Positions 52,819 to 62,329 of a stretch of DNA of 64,000 bases are shown here, one piece after another. The notes beneath the pieces are model-generated. The model was not told where the DNA came from. It did not search any database and saw nothing but the letters and a program-made list of their open reading frames with translations. The DNA lies in NCBI RefSeq assembly GCF_036688685.1, contig NZ_JAQQPS010000017.1, positions 1 to 64,000 of the forward strand, in the 5' to 3' direction. The stretch is from JALYUM01 sp036688685. GTDB taxonomy: Bacteria > Pseudomonadota > Gammaproteobacteria > Burkholderiales > Burkholderiaceae_D. Both the position numbers and the translations under genes were made by a program. How positions within the stretch are numbered: position 1 is the stretch's first letter; the number at the start of each line of letters is the position of its first letter.

Positions 52819-55674
52819 TCAGAAAGCCTGGTTGTAACGAACGTAGACGAAGCGGTCGATCGGGAAGTTGGCGTCTACCGCCGACGACGATGCTGCGCCC
52901 AGCACGGTTGTGCGCGGGTTTTTGTCGAGGATGTTGTTGGCGCCGACCATCAGCTGACCTTTCCACGACGTTTTGTACGACACGCTCACGTCGTTGTAGA
53001 CGCTGGCGCCGAGCTTGTTGAAACGCGAACCCCAGTTGGCCTGGCCGGTCGGGTTCGAGCATTCTACCGTTGCGCTGTAGCACTTGTCCTTCACGCCGCC
53101 GAAGTAACGCGCGGTCCAGGTGGCGCTCCAGTTGCCCAGGCTCCAGTCCAGCGACACGTTCGACTTGATGCGGTAGTAAGCCACGCCGTTTTCGTCGTAT
53201 TCACCCACATAGCTGATGAAATCCGACTCGTTGTCGGCTTTCTGGCGGTACTTGGTCACGAAGGTCGTGTCCGAGCGCAGGCCGAACTGGCCGTAGCTGT
53301 TGCGCGCCAGGCGATAGTTGATGCCCAGGTCGACGCCTTCGGTTTCCAGCGCGCCAATGTTGGCGTTGCCGTGCGACAGGTTGACGATGGCGCCAGTCGC
53401 GTCACGACGGATCGAGCTGCAGAACGACGGGATACCCTGTACGTAGCAGTACTCGGCGGTCTGGGTTGCGGTGATGCCGGAGATCAGGTTATCGACCCGA
53501 ATGTTGTACCAGTCGAGTGAGGTGGTCAGTCCGGTCACGAACGACGGGCTGTAAACCAGGCCGAAGGTCTTGGTTTTCGCGGTTTCAGGCTGCAGAGAAG
53601 CATTGCCTGCGCCGGAATTGAACGGGCTGGTACCTTGCGCGCCACCGGAATCGGTGATCGGACCGGTCTGGCTGACCTGGCGGAAACCAGGCGCGGCGCC
53701 AGCTGTGGTACAGCGCGCATCGACGCCGGCTGTAGCACGTTGGCCGTACACGCTGTCGCATGGGTCGGTGTAGGTGTCGAAGCTTTGCTGGCCACCACCG
53801 AAGGTGTCGCCGACGGCAGGAGCGCGGAAGCCTTCAGCATAGGTACCGCGGGCCAGCAGGTCGGAGAACGGCTTCCACATGAAGCTCGCCTTGCTGTTGG
53901 TGGTGCTGCCGAAGTTGCTGTAGTCCGAGTAGCGGGTAGCCAGATCGACGCTCAGCAGCTTGGCGAACGGTACGTCCTTGAGCAATGGAATATTGATCTC
54001 TGCGTAAGCTTCGCGCACGGTGTACTTGCCAACGGTTGGATTGCCGGCCAGCTCGGTCGAGTAGCCCGACTGTTCGAATTGACCCGGGGTATCGTAGCCG
54101 CGCACTTCACGGTGCTCGATGCCGCCAGCAATGCCGACCATGCCGGCAGGCAGCTGGAATACTTCGCCGCCGATGTTGGCGGTGGCGCTGTTGACCGTGC
54201 TGCCGTAGGTTGCCTGGCTGGTCGACATGACGTAGTTCAGCGCTTCATTGCTGGACGCGCCCGGGCCGCCGATGATGTTGAACGGCACGCATTCAGCCAG
54301 CGAGATCGGTGCGGCAGCTGTACCGCACTGCACCGCGCCGGCCGTGTTCATGAACGACGGACCGAGTGCGCGTTTCAGATTCAGCAGGTTCAGGTTGCCG
54401 GTACCGGTGACGTTGCCGCTGACCGAGCTGTGGTTGTAGCCGATGTCCCAGTTAAACGCGTGATTTTTGATATCGAAGTTGCCCGACAGGGTCGCGTCGA
54501 CGTGCAGCGTTTTGTTTTCGTTCTCGGTCACGCGTGGACGCTCGACCGTGCGGCGATAGAAGAACAGGTCCTGGCCGAAACCGTTGTAGTAGCTGTTCTT
54601 GTCAACGTAGACAGGATACGACGACTGGCTTTCGCTGTTGAGCGGGTAGCCGGCGATCTGGGCAACGGATTTGCGCTGCGAGTACATCGCGGTGGTGGCC
54701 AGCTGCATGCCGTATGGCAGTTCGACGGTGCCCTTGGTGAACAGGGTATCGAGCTTGTTCGGCATCTGGAACATCATCTGGGACGCGCTGTTGAACTTGT
54801 CCGAGGAGTTGCTGCTGCTGTAGTTGTGATAGTTCGCCGGATTGCGCGGGTCTGCGCCAACGCCGGTGCCATCGCCGCCTTGATTGCCGGTATGGTTGAT
54901 CACGCGGTCGAAGGTGCCGTCCAGGTCCTGCACGCGGCCGAATGGACCACCGCCCAGACCGTCGAGTGGGTGGTTCGGACCTTTTGGATACGCGGTGATG
55001 TTGCGATTGCTCGCCCAGACGGTACCTTGCTCGGTATGCGACAGGCCGAACATCAGCGAGGTTTTCTCGGAGTTGGCGCCGTAGCTGAGCGAGAAGTCCT
55101 TGTTGCGTCCGTCACCCTTGTCGTTCTGGCCTGTGTACAAGCTCAACTGGCCGCCTTCGAGGCGCTTTTTAAGGATGATGTTGACCACGCCGGAGATGGC
55201 GTCCGAGCCGTAGATCGACGAGGCGCCGTCTTTCAGTACTTCGATGCGTTCGATCATGGCCGACGGGATGGTCGACATGTCGGTATAGCCATTCACGGTC
55301 TGGGTCCAGCGTTTGCCGTCCACCAGGACCAGCAGGCGGTTCGAACCGAGGTTGCGCAGGCTGATGTACTGACCGCCGTTTTCACGGTTCGACGTCAGTG
55401 CGCCGCCGCGATCGAAGTCAGGCGTGCCGGCCGACGACAATTGGTTGAGGATATCGCCGACCGTGACCAGACCCGACTTCTGGATCTGTTCCTGCGTCAT
55501 GACCTGGACCGGTTGCGCCGTTTCCAGGTCGACCTGGCGAATGCGCGAGCCGGTTACTTCGACGCGCTGCATCGGCGCTTCTGTCGTCTGAGCGTACGCG
55601 GCATGCATGCCGAGCGTCACGCCACCGAGGCAAATCAGGCGGATTGACCGCGACAAGATTGTTTCGTGGATCAT
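52819..55674 (-). CDS. TonB-dependent receptor
   Basis: A 951-residue outer-membrane receptor. The signal peptide is about residues 1-28. The plug domain has RVEVTGSRIRQVDLETAQPVQVMTQEQIQKSG and ASSIYGSDAISGVVNIILKK, and the barrel ends FVYVRYNQAF. It is strongly similar over its whole length to the receptor at 56232-59126, so the pair arose by tandem duplication. Such Burkholderiales receptors are often annotated as TonB-dependent receptors for carbohydrate or peptide uptake; the ligand is unknown. A perfect LacI-type palindrome lies upstream. Confidence 0.95.
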   Translation of the reverse strand: MIHETILSRSIRLICLGGVTLGMHAAYAQTTEAPMQRVEVTGSRIRQVDLETAQPVQVMTQEQIQKSGLVTVGDILNQLSSAGTPDFDRGGALTSNRENGGQYISLRNLGSNRLLVLVDGKRWTQTVNGYTDMSTIPSAMIERIEVLKDGASSIYGSDAISGVVNIILKKRLEGGQLSLYTGQNDKGDGRNKDFSLSYGANSEKTSLMFGLSHTEQGTVWASNRNITAYPKGPNHPLDGLGGGPFGRVQDLDGTFDRVINHTGNQGGDGTGVGADPRNPANYHNYSSSNSSDKFNSASQMMFQMPNKLDTLFTKGTVELPYGMQLATTAMYSQRKSVAQIAGYPLNSESQSSYPVYVDKNSYYNGFGQDLFFYRRTVERPRVTENENKTLHVDATLSGNFDIKNHAFNWDIGYNHSSVSGNVTGTGNLNLLNLKRALGPSFMNTAGAVQCGTAAAPISLAECVPFNIIGGPGASSNEALNYVMSTSQATYGSTVNSATANIGGEVFQLPAGMVGIAGGIEHREVRGYDTPGQFEQSGYSTELAGNPTVGKYTVREAYAEINIPLLKDVPFAKLLSVDLATRYSDYSNFGSTTNSKASFMWKPFSDLLARGTYAEGFRAPAVGDTFGGGQQSFDTYTDPCDSVYGQRATAGVDARCTTAGAAPGFRQVSQTGPITDSGGAQGTSPFNSGAGNASLQPETAKTKTFGLVYSPSFVTGLTTSLDWYNIRVDNLISGITATQTAEYCYVQGIPSFCSSIRRDATGAIVNLSHGNANIGALETEGVDLGINYRLARNSYGQFGLRSDTTFVTKYRQKADNESDFISYVGEYDENGVAYYRIKSNVSLDWSLGNWSATWTARYFGGVKDKCYSATVECSNPTGQANWGSRFNKLGASVYNDVSVSYKTSWKGQLMVGANNILDKNPRTTVLGAASSSAVDANFPIDRFVYVRYNQAF

Positions 55675-55706
55675 TGTGCTACTCCAAGTTATTTTGACTT
55701 AATATT

Positions 55707-55718
55707 CGAAACGTTTCG
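55707..55718. promoter_or_regulatory. LacI/GalR-type operator candidate
   Basis: CGAAACGTTTCG, a perfect 12-bp palindrome with the central CG typical of LacI-family operators, within TTCGAAACGTTTCG. Its near edge is 33 nt upstream of the receptor start (ATG at 55674), a position for repression. No LacI-family gene lies in the window. Confidence 0.55.
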
Positions 55719-55800
55719 TTCGAAGCATGCAATCAAAACACTTGCCTTAACAGTTGGTCAATGGCTGTCCCGCAATTTCGACCACATAAATGTTTCAATC

Positions 55801-55816
55801 ATGTTACAAACAACAC
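55801..55816. promoter_or_regulatory. Shared receptor upstream element
   Basis: ATGTTACAAACAACAC, a degenerate copy of the perfect dyad at 52651-52666, at 127-142 nt upstream of the receptor start (pseudogene copy: 124-139 nt). Both are preceded by AAATGTTT and a short A/T-rich run, suggesting conserved promoter architecture from a common ancestor. Confidence 0.5.
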
Positions 55817-56151
55817 TTTAAATTTTTACAAAAAAGCACTTGCGTGGTGCATTCATATCGTTTATGCATACTTGCGGTGCGTATGAAGAAGGCAACCCGC
55901 CGGGCTTGCTGCTTTCTCACTGCGCCGACCTCTCGGTGAGCCCGTCGAGTGTCTGGGTCGCATAGCGAATTTGTTCCATCCATATTTTCTCACTGGCAGA
56001 AAAATTGTCTTTCCCGGATTGGATAGCTGCTATGTTGGTTTGTAAATTGCGCGCGCGGAAAAGAGCATTTCAGAAGCGCGAAGCGCGTCTGGGTGTTGTT
56101 CAGTCAGCACGGATGGTTGGCGCGTCATCGGCGCGACAAAGCGTGCCGACG

Positions 56152-56184
56152 TAAAAATGCCCGCCGGGCGGACCGGGCGGGCAT
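56152..56184 (-). terminator. Terminator of the TonB receptor at 56232
   Basis: Stem ATGCCCGCC/GGCGGGCAT (56157-56165 with 56176-56184) followed on the minus strand by a T-run (complement of 56153-56157), 48 nt past the stop. Confidence 0.88.
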
Positions 56185-56231
56185 CGTGACGGGCAGTTAC
56201 CTGGGCTGGCCAGGTGACGCGGCGGTCTGGA

Positions 56232-59126
56232 TCAGAACGCCTGGTTGTAGCGCACGTACACGAAGCGGTCGATTGGCAATTCGGCGTCGACCGACGACGA
56301 CGACGAGGTGCCGCCGTTGGCGCTGGCCGCACCGTAGGCGATGCGTGGCTGCTTGTCCAACAGGTTGTTCGCGCCCACTGCCAGGGTACCTTTCCAGGCA
56401 AACTTGTAGCTGACGTTCAGGTCGGTGTAGACCGTGGCGCCAATTTTATTGGCGCCCGTGCCCCACGATGTTTTCGCGGTCGGGTCGCTGCACTCGACGG
56501 CCGGGATCACGGTCCAGCAACGGTCCTGCACGCCGCTGTAGTAGCGGTTGTTCAGGGTGGCGTTCCAGTTGCCCAGGCTCCAGTCGACAGCGACATTGCC
56601 CTTGACGCGGTTGTACAGGTATTCACCGGCGTAGTCGATCGGCGCGGCAATGTCGGTGCTCTTGACGGTGTAGGACTTCGTGTAGGTCGATTCCGAACGA
56701 ATGCCGAACTTGCCGAAGGACGTGACCGGGATGCGATAGCTCAACGACAGGTCGATGCCCTTGGTGCCCAGCGAGCCCAGGTTCGTATTGCCGCGCGAGA
56801 GCTGGACGATCTGACCGGTGAGCGGGTCACGGGTCAGGTTGTTACAGAACGACTGCACGCCGCTGATGTAGCACTGGTCCAGCGTGTACTTGACCGTGAC
56901 GGCGGTGATCCGGTTCTTGATGCGGATGTCGAAGTAGTCCAGGCCCATGGTCAGGCCGGTGACGTACGACGGGCTGTAGACCAGGCCGGCGGTGCGCGTG
57001 ACAGCCGTTTCCGGGGTCAACGTACCGTTGCCGGCGCCGCCGTTGAATGGCGTCGGGGTCTGGGCGCCGGCCGCCGGTACCGGGGTGCCGGCCTGATTCT
57101 TCTGGCGGAAGCCGGCAGGAACGCCGGCGCGGGCGCAGTTGGCCGCCGTGGTGGCGTTGGCCTTGGCGTCGCCGTACAGGCTGTCGCAGACGTCGAGGTA
57201 GGTGTCGTACGACTGCGAACCGCCGCCGAAGGTGTCGCCCAACGATGGCGCGCGGAAGCCTTCTGCGTAGGTGCCGCGTACCAGCAAGTCCTTGATCGGC
57301 TTCCACATCAGGCTGAATTTGCTGTTGGTGGTGCTGCCAAAGTTGCTGTAGTCGGAATAACGGGTGGCTACGTTGGCGTTCAGCAATTCTGCGAACGGCA
57401 GGTTTTTCAGGAGCGGCACCTGCAGTTCCAGATAAGCTTCCTTGACCGAGTAATTGCCGATGGTGGTGTTGCCCGCCAGGTCGGTCGAATAGCCGGACTG
57501 CTCGAATTGGCCTGGACGGTCATAGCCGCGTACTTCACGGTGCTCGAGGCCGCCAGCGAAAGCCAGCTGACCGGCGGGCAGGGCGAATAGCTCGCCGCCG
57601 ATATCTGCGGTGGCGCTGTTAATGGTCGAGCCGTAGGTGGCCTGGCCGTTCGACATCACATATTTCAGGGCTTCGGCGTTCGATGCTGACGGGCCGCCCA
57701 GGATGTTGAACGGGGTGCACTCGGTCAGGGCGACCGGCGCTGCGGCGCTGCCGCACTGGACGACGCCCTGCGCATTCAGGAACGATGGGCCAACGGCTTT
57801 TTTCAGGTTCAGCAGATTCAGGTTGCCGGTCGAATTGACGTTGCCGGAAATGGCGCTGTGGTTGTAGCCAACGCTCCAGTTCCATGGCATCTGGCGCAGG
57901 TTGAATTCGCCAGCGAGGGTCGCATCGATGTGCAGGGTGCGGTTTTCATTGTTCGTCACGCGCGGCACTTCGACGGTGCGGCGATAGAAGAACAGGTCCT
58001 GTGCAGCGGCGCCCACGGCGGCGGTGCCCAGCGGGTTGTAGTAGCTGTTCTTGTCGATGTACACCGGATAACGCGACTGGACCAGGCTGTTGACCGGGTA
58101 GCCAGCGATCTGGCGCAACGAATTGCGCTCCGAGTACATCGCGGTGGTGGTGAAGCGGGTATCCCACGGCAACTGCACTTCGCCCTTGGTGAACAGCGTC
58201 GTCAACTTGGTTGGCGACGTGTACATCATTTGCGAGGTCGAATTGAAGGTGTCGGCATCGACGCCGGTGTACGGGTGGTAGTTGGCGATGTTGCGCGCAT
58301 CTGCGCCGGTGCCGGTGCCGTCGAAGCTGCCGGTGTGGTTCAGGTAGCGGTTGAAGCCGGTCGCGCCGGTCGTCGCGGCAGCGCCGGTGGCGCTGACCGC
58401 GGCGATGCGGCCCCATGGACCGGCGCCGAGGGCGGCCGCGTAGTGGTTCGGTCCCGAGGTGTAGGAAGTGATCTCGCGGTCCTTGGCCCAGACGGTGCCC
58501 TGGTCCGAGTGCGTCAGGCCGAACATCAGCGAGGTCTTCTCGCTACTGGTGCCGTAGGAGAGCGAGTAGTCCTTGGTCTTGCCGTCGCCCTTGTCGTTCT
58601 GGCCAACGTAGACGCTGGCGCTGCCGCCTTCCATCGATTTTTTCAGGATGATGTTGACCACGCCGGCGATCGCGTCGGAGCCGTAGATCGAGGAGGCGCC
58701 GTCTTTCAGCACTTCCAGGCGCTCGATCATCGAAGCCGGGACGGTCGACAGGTCGGTGTAGCCGGCCACGGTGGCGGTCCAGCGCTTGCCGTTGACCAGC
58801 ACCAGCAGGCGGTTGGCGCCGAGGTTGCGCATATTGATGTACTGGCCGCCCTGCTCGCGGTTCGAGGTCAGGGTCGAGCCTTTGCTGAAGGCTGGCGTAC
58901 CGGCCGCCGACAGGTTGTTGATGATGTCGCCAACGGTGACGAGACCGGTTTTCTGAATTTGTTCCTGGGTCATTACCTGCAGCGGCTGCGCGGTTTCCAG
59001 GTCGACCTGGCGAATGCGCGAACCGGTGACTTCAACGCGCTGAATGGCTTCCTGGGCTTGCGCGAAGTTACTCATGGCGCCGAGGGCGAGCGTAACGGCG
59101 ACGGCGATCTTGGTACGTTGTTGCAT
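56232..59126 (-). CDS. TonB-dependent receptor, paralogue
   Basis: A 964-residue outer-membrane receptor. The signal peptide is about residues 1-24 (ending AQA). The plug has RVEVTGSRIRQVDLETAQPLQVMTQEQIQKTG and ASSIYGSDAIAGVVNIILKK, and the barrel ends FVYVRYNQAF, identical in its last residues to the neighbour at 52819-55674. Overall similarity is high, with divergence mainly in extracellular-loop regions such as the one after RVTNNENRTLHIDATLAGEF. It is separated from the glnE gene by a low-GC upstream region with an inverted repeat. Confidence 0.95.
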   Translation of the reverse strand: MQQRTKIAVAVTLALGAMSNFAQAQEAIQRVEVTGSRIRQVDLETAQPLQVMTQEQIQKTGLVTVGDIINNLSAAGTPAFSKGSTLTSNREQGGQYINMRNLGANRLLVLVNGKRWTATVAGYTDLSTVPASMIERLEVLKDGASSIYGSDAIAGVVNIILKKSMEGGSASVYVGQNDKGDGKTKDYSLSYGTSSEKTSLMFGLTHSDQGTVWAKDREITSYTSGPNHYAAALGAGPWGRIAAVSATGAAATTGATGFNRYLNHTGSFDGTGTGADARNIANYHPYTGVDADTFNSTSQMMYTSPTKLTTLFTKGEVQLPWDTRFTTTAMYSERNSLRQIAGYPVNSLVQSRYPVYIDKNSYYNPLGTAAVGAAAQDLFFYRRTVEVPRVTNNENRTLHIDATLAGEFNLRQMPWNWSVGYNHSAISGNVNSTGNLNLLNLKKAVGPSFLNAQGVVQCGSAAAPVALTECTPFNILGGPSASNAEALKYVMSNGQATYGSTINSATADIGGELFALPAGQLAFAGGLEHREVRGYDRPGQFEQSGYSTDLAGNTTIGNYSVKEAYLELQVPLLKNLPFAELLNANVATRYSDYSNFGSTTNSKFSLMWKPIKDLLVRGTYAEGFRAPSLGDTFGGGSQSYDTYLDVCDSLYGDAKANATTAANCARAGVPAGFRQKNQAGTPVPAAGAQTPTPFNGGAGNGTLTPETAVTRTAGLVYSPSYVTGLTMGLDYFDIRIKNRITAVTVKYTLDQCYISGVQSFCNNLTRDPLTGQIVQLSRGNTNLGSLGTKGIDLSLSYRIPVTSFGKFGIRSESTYTKSYTVKSTDIAAPIDYAGEYLYNRVKGNVAVDWSLGNWNATLNNRYYSGVQDRCWTVIPAVECSDPTAKTSWGTGANKIGATVYTDLNVSYKFAWKGTLAVGANNLLDKQPRIAYGAASANGGTSSSSSVDAELPIDRFVYVRYNQAF

Positions 59127-59199
59127 GAATTCTCCGAGTTTTGGAATGATGCTTGCCGGCGGCAGCCGGCAATGTCAGGACGCGAATCAAAGGTAATTC

Positions 59200-59227
59200 T
59201 TGTCACACTCTTTACAATTCGTGACAA
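59200..59227. promoter_or_regulatory. Inverted repeat upstream of the receptor at 56232
   Basis: TTGTCAC (59200-59206) and GTGACAA (59221-59227), a perfect 7-bp dyad with 14 nt between, 74-101 nt upstream of the start. It differs from the elements of the other receptors. The half-site spacing of 21 nt (two helical turns) suits a dimeric regulator. Confidence 0.5.
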
Positions 59228-59409
59228 TTTACCAGCGACAACACGCACCTATCAGACCATTCGGCGTTGCTATATGTCAATACGATGACAGTGACAATCC
59301 ACCGAAATACAACAGATTAGTCATGCATAACGAATACAAAATGCTTTTTACATAAAAATTGATAGATTTGGATATAATTTGACGCGCCGTTTTACGGAAA
59401 GCCGCATGC

Positions 59410-62166
59410 TTATTGCGGGAAGATCTCACCCCACAGTTTCACCACATTGGCTGCGTGCATTTCCACCAGTCCCGGTGCCACGCGTGCATTGTCCTGGCCT
59501 TGCAGGCGCATCTGGTGCTGCAGGCGCCGCATGGTGCGGTAGGCGGTCGCCGCGTCGGCGGCGAGGGGGGCGTCGATCAGCCCCAGTTCGGCAAACCGCG
59601 TCAGCAGCGCGATATTGCCGACATTGGTGGTCAACTGCGGGTAAGTGGCGGCATGGCGCAGCACCAGGTACTGGGTGATGAACTCGACATCGATCATGCC
59701 GCCGGCGTCGTGCTTGAGATCGAACAGGGTAGTGTGGTTGACATGGGCGTCGCGCATGCGCCGGCGCATGGCGACCACCTCGGTTGCCAATGCCGTGCTG
59801 CGCGCGCTGCGGTCGATGCGCAGCACCTGCTCGCGAATCGCTTCGAACTGGGCGCCGATGGCCGCGTCACCCGCGCAAAAGCGGGCACGGGTCAGGGCCT
59901 GGTGTTCCCACAGCCAGGCCGAGCTGGTCTGGTAACGGGCAAACGCCCCCACCGACGACACCAGCATCCCGCTGGCGCCATCCGGGCGCAATGCCGTGTC
60001 GATGTCGAACAGGATACCCGCCGGGGTATGCGCGGTCATCCAGGTGATGAAGCGCTGGGCCAGCTTGGCGTAGTTGGCCGGTGCATCCTGGTCGTCGTCG
60101 TCGAACAGGAAGATCACGTCCAGGTCGGAGACGTAGCCCAGTTCCTTGCCGCCCAGCTTGCCGTACGCGATAACGGCGAAGCGCGGCACCTCGCGGTGGC
60201 GCGTGGCAATCGTGTTCCAGGCGGCCTGGATGGTGGCGGCGACGATGGCGTCGGCCAGCGCCGACAAATGGTCGGCCAGCCGTTCCACCGTCAATTCGCC
60301 CGCCAGGTCCAGCGCCAGCAGGCGGAACAAGGCGGCGTGGTGGGTTTCGCGCAGGATGTCGAGCTGGCGCTCGGTGTCGCCGGCGGCAGCGTCGAGTTCG
60401 ACGGTCAGGGCCGCGCCCAGCGCCGGGAAGTCGGGCATGGCGCTGTTGCGGTCGTCCATCAGTTCGTCGAGCAGGATCGGGTGGCGCGTCAGGAAGGTCG
60501 CGGCCCAGCCACTGGCATGCATCATGCGGATCACCCGTTCCAGCGTGTGTGGGTATTCGGTCAGCAGCGCCAGGTAGGCGGAGCGGCGCGCAATGGCCTC
60601 GAAAAAATCGAGCAGGCGGCCCAGCGTGGCCGCCTGGCTGCCAATGTGCGCCTCGGCCGTCACGGTGGCGATCAGCGGCAGGGCCTGGTTGATCAGGCCG
60701 AGCAGGCGGGTGCGGCTGGCGTCGCCCAGCGACTGCAGGCGCGGCGCCTGCCAGGTCGAGACCAGGCGCGCGGCGCCTGCCTGCGGATCGTCGAAACCGA
60801 GCGCAGCGAGCCGTTCGGCGACGATGTCGCGGCTGTCGTGGTCGGCCCCGTCGGCCGCCACGTCCATGCTGGGCAGGTCGGCCGGGTCGGTATTGCCCTT
60901 GTCTGAGAACATCTGGTCGAACTGGCCGGCGACATAGGCGCGGGTGGCGTCGAGCGCGGCGAGCAGGGCGGCAGCGTCGGGCAAGCCCATCATCCGGGCC
61001 AGCACTTCTCGCTCGGCGGCGCCGGCCGGCACCGTGTGGGTCTGGGCGTCGTCGACATATTGCAGGCGGTGTTCCAGGTTGCGCAGGAAGCTGTAGGCGG
61101 CCAATAAACCGTCGACGGCGTCAGGTGGCATCAGGGCGCGCTCGCCCAGCAGGTGCAGGGTGGCGCGGGTCGAGCGCTCGCGCAGCGGGGCATCGCGGCC
61201 GCCACGGATCAGCTGAAACACCTGGGCCAGAAATTCGATTTCGCGGATGCCGCCGCGGCCCAGCTTGACGTTGTTGCTGCGGTCCGGGTGCAAGCGTTCC
61301 TGGCGCTCCACCTCGGCGCGCACCTGGGCATGCATGCCGCGAATCGCATCGATGACGCCAAAATCGAGGTAGCGGCGGAATACGAACGGGCGCACGATGG
61401 CCTCGAGCGCGGCGATGTCCTGCGCATCGCCGCTGACCGCGCGCGCCTTGACCCAGGCATAGCGCTCCCACTCGCGCCCCTGCACGATCAGGTATTCCTC
61501 GACCATGGCCAGGCTGGCCGCCAGCGGACCGGATGCCCCGTTCGGGCGCAGCGCCATGTCGACGCGGAACGTAAAACCGTCCTGCGTCACTTCGGACAGG
61601 GCGCCGATCAGTTTGCGTCCCAGGCGCACGAAAAACTCGTGATTGGACAGGCTTTTCTGGCCCGGGCCGGCCTGCGTGTCGCCTTGCTCTGGATAAACAA
61701 AGATCAGGTCGATGTCGGACGAGACATTCAGCTCGCCGCCGCCTTGCTTGCCCATGGCCAGCACCATCATGTGCTGGGGGCGGCCCGACTCTTCACCGAT
61801 GGGCATGCCGTGTAGCGCCACCTGCTCGGCCATCAGGACGTTCAGGTGGCGCGTGATGGCAAAATCGGCGAAGCGGGTCATGGCGCTGACTACCTCGTCC
61901 AGGTCGGCACGGCCGGCCAGGTCGCGTTCTATCAGCGTGGCGATCAGGGCGTTGCGCAGGCGCCGCATCGGGCGTCCCATTGGCGTGCCTGGAGGCAAAG
62001 CCGCCGCCTCCAGCGCCAGCGCCGCGTCCAGGTCGAGCGTGGCCATCGAGTGCCGGGCCATGGCCGCGAGCTGGTCCGGCCGGGCGGGATCGGCCGCCAG
62101 CCAGCGCTGCTGGAAACGGGAGGCTGGCGGTGAAGCGGCGGCGGCGGTGGCAAAATCGGTGGTCAT
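59410..62166 (-). CDS. glnE: Glutamine synthetase adenylyltransferase/adenylyl-removing enzyme
   Basis: Bifunctional enzyme that adenylylates and deadenylylates GlnA under PII control, inactivating or reactivating glutamine synthetase. The 918-residue protein has two nucleotidyltransferase motifs: NVSSDIDLIFVYPEQGD in the N-terminal half and GYVSDLDVIFLFDDDDQD in the C-terminal half, separated by a helical linker. The start at ATG 62166 (MTTDFATAAAA) is preferred; a GTG at 62226 would add 20 residues. Its target Tyr400 is in glnA (22272-23687). It is divergent from the yhdP-like gene, 163 nt apart. Confidence 0.96.
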   Translation of the reverse strand: MTTDFATAAAASPPASRFQQRWLAADPARPDQLAAMARHSMATLDLDAALALEAAALPPGTPMGRPMRRLRNALIATLIERDLAGRADLDEVVSAMTRFADFAITRHLNVLMAEQVALHGMPIGEESGRPQHMMVLAMGKQGGGELNVSSDIDLIFVYPEQGDTQAGPGQKSLSNHEFFVRLGRKLIGALSEVTQDGFTFRVDMALRPNGASGPLAASLAMVEEYLIVQGREWERYAWVKARAVSGDAQDIAALEAIVRPFVFRRYLDFGVIDAIRGMHAQVRAEVERQERLHPDRSNNVKLGRGGIREIEFLAQVFQLIRGGRDAPLRERSTRATLHLLGERALMPPDAVDGLLAAYSFLRNLEHRLQYVDDAQTHTVPAGAAEREVLARMMGLPDAAALLAALDATRAYVAGQFDQMFSDKGNTDPADLPSMDVAADGADHDSRDIVAERLAALGFDDPQAGAARLVSTWQAPRLQSLGDASRTRLLGLINQALPLIATVTAEAHIGSQAATLGRLLDFFEAIARRSAYLALLTEYPHTLERVIRMMHASGWAATFLTRHPILLDELMDDRNSAMPDFPALGAALTVELDAAAGDTERQLDILRETHHAALFRLLALDLAGELTVERLADHLSALADAIVAATIQAAWNTIATRHREVPRFAVIAYGKLGGKELGYVSDLDVIFLFDDDDQDAPANYAKLAQRFITWMTAHTPAGILFDIDTALRPDGASGMLVSSVGAFARYQTSSAWLWEHQALTRARFCAGDAAIGAQFEAIREQVLRIDRSARSTALATEVVAMRRRMRDAHVNHTTLFDLKHDAGGMIDVEFITQYLVLRHAATYPQLTTNVGNIALLTRFAELGLIDAPLAADAATAYRTMRRLQHQMRLQGQDNARVAPGLVEMHAANVVKLWGEIFPQ

Positions 62167-62329
62167 CGAGGCGTCCAGTGCGGTGGAAGTGTACGGTGCC
62201 AGTCGAGCGATGCGGTAAAATTGCACGCCATGCTGGCTGGTTCAGCGTGATGGTAAGGGGGCATTGCCGTCCAGGCAAGGGCGCCCGCAGACAACAACCC
62301 ACACGACGAGCAACTGTATCAGCAAGCTG

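Larger units (their letters stand above)
55675..56231. other. Intergenic region between tandem receptor genes
   Basis: No gene is seen. It holds, from left to right, the candidate LacI-type operator (55707-55718), the shared inverted repeat (55801-55816), an AT-rich stretch (about 55800-55870) and the terminator of the upstream receptor (56152-56184). Short frames in it lack support. Confidence 0.7.

Noticed and set aside
53635..55647. Long plus-strand frame opposite the receptor at 52819-55674
   Set aside because: Typical antisense shadow; the minus-strand frame encodes a complete receptor with signal peptide, plug and C-terminal aromatic residue.
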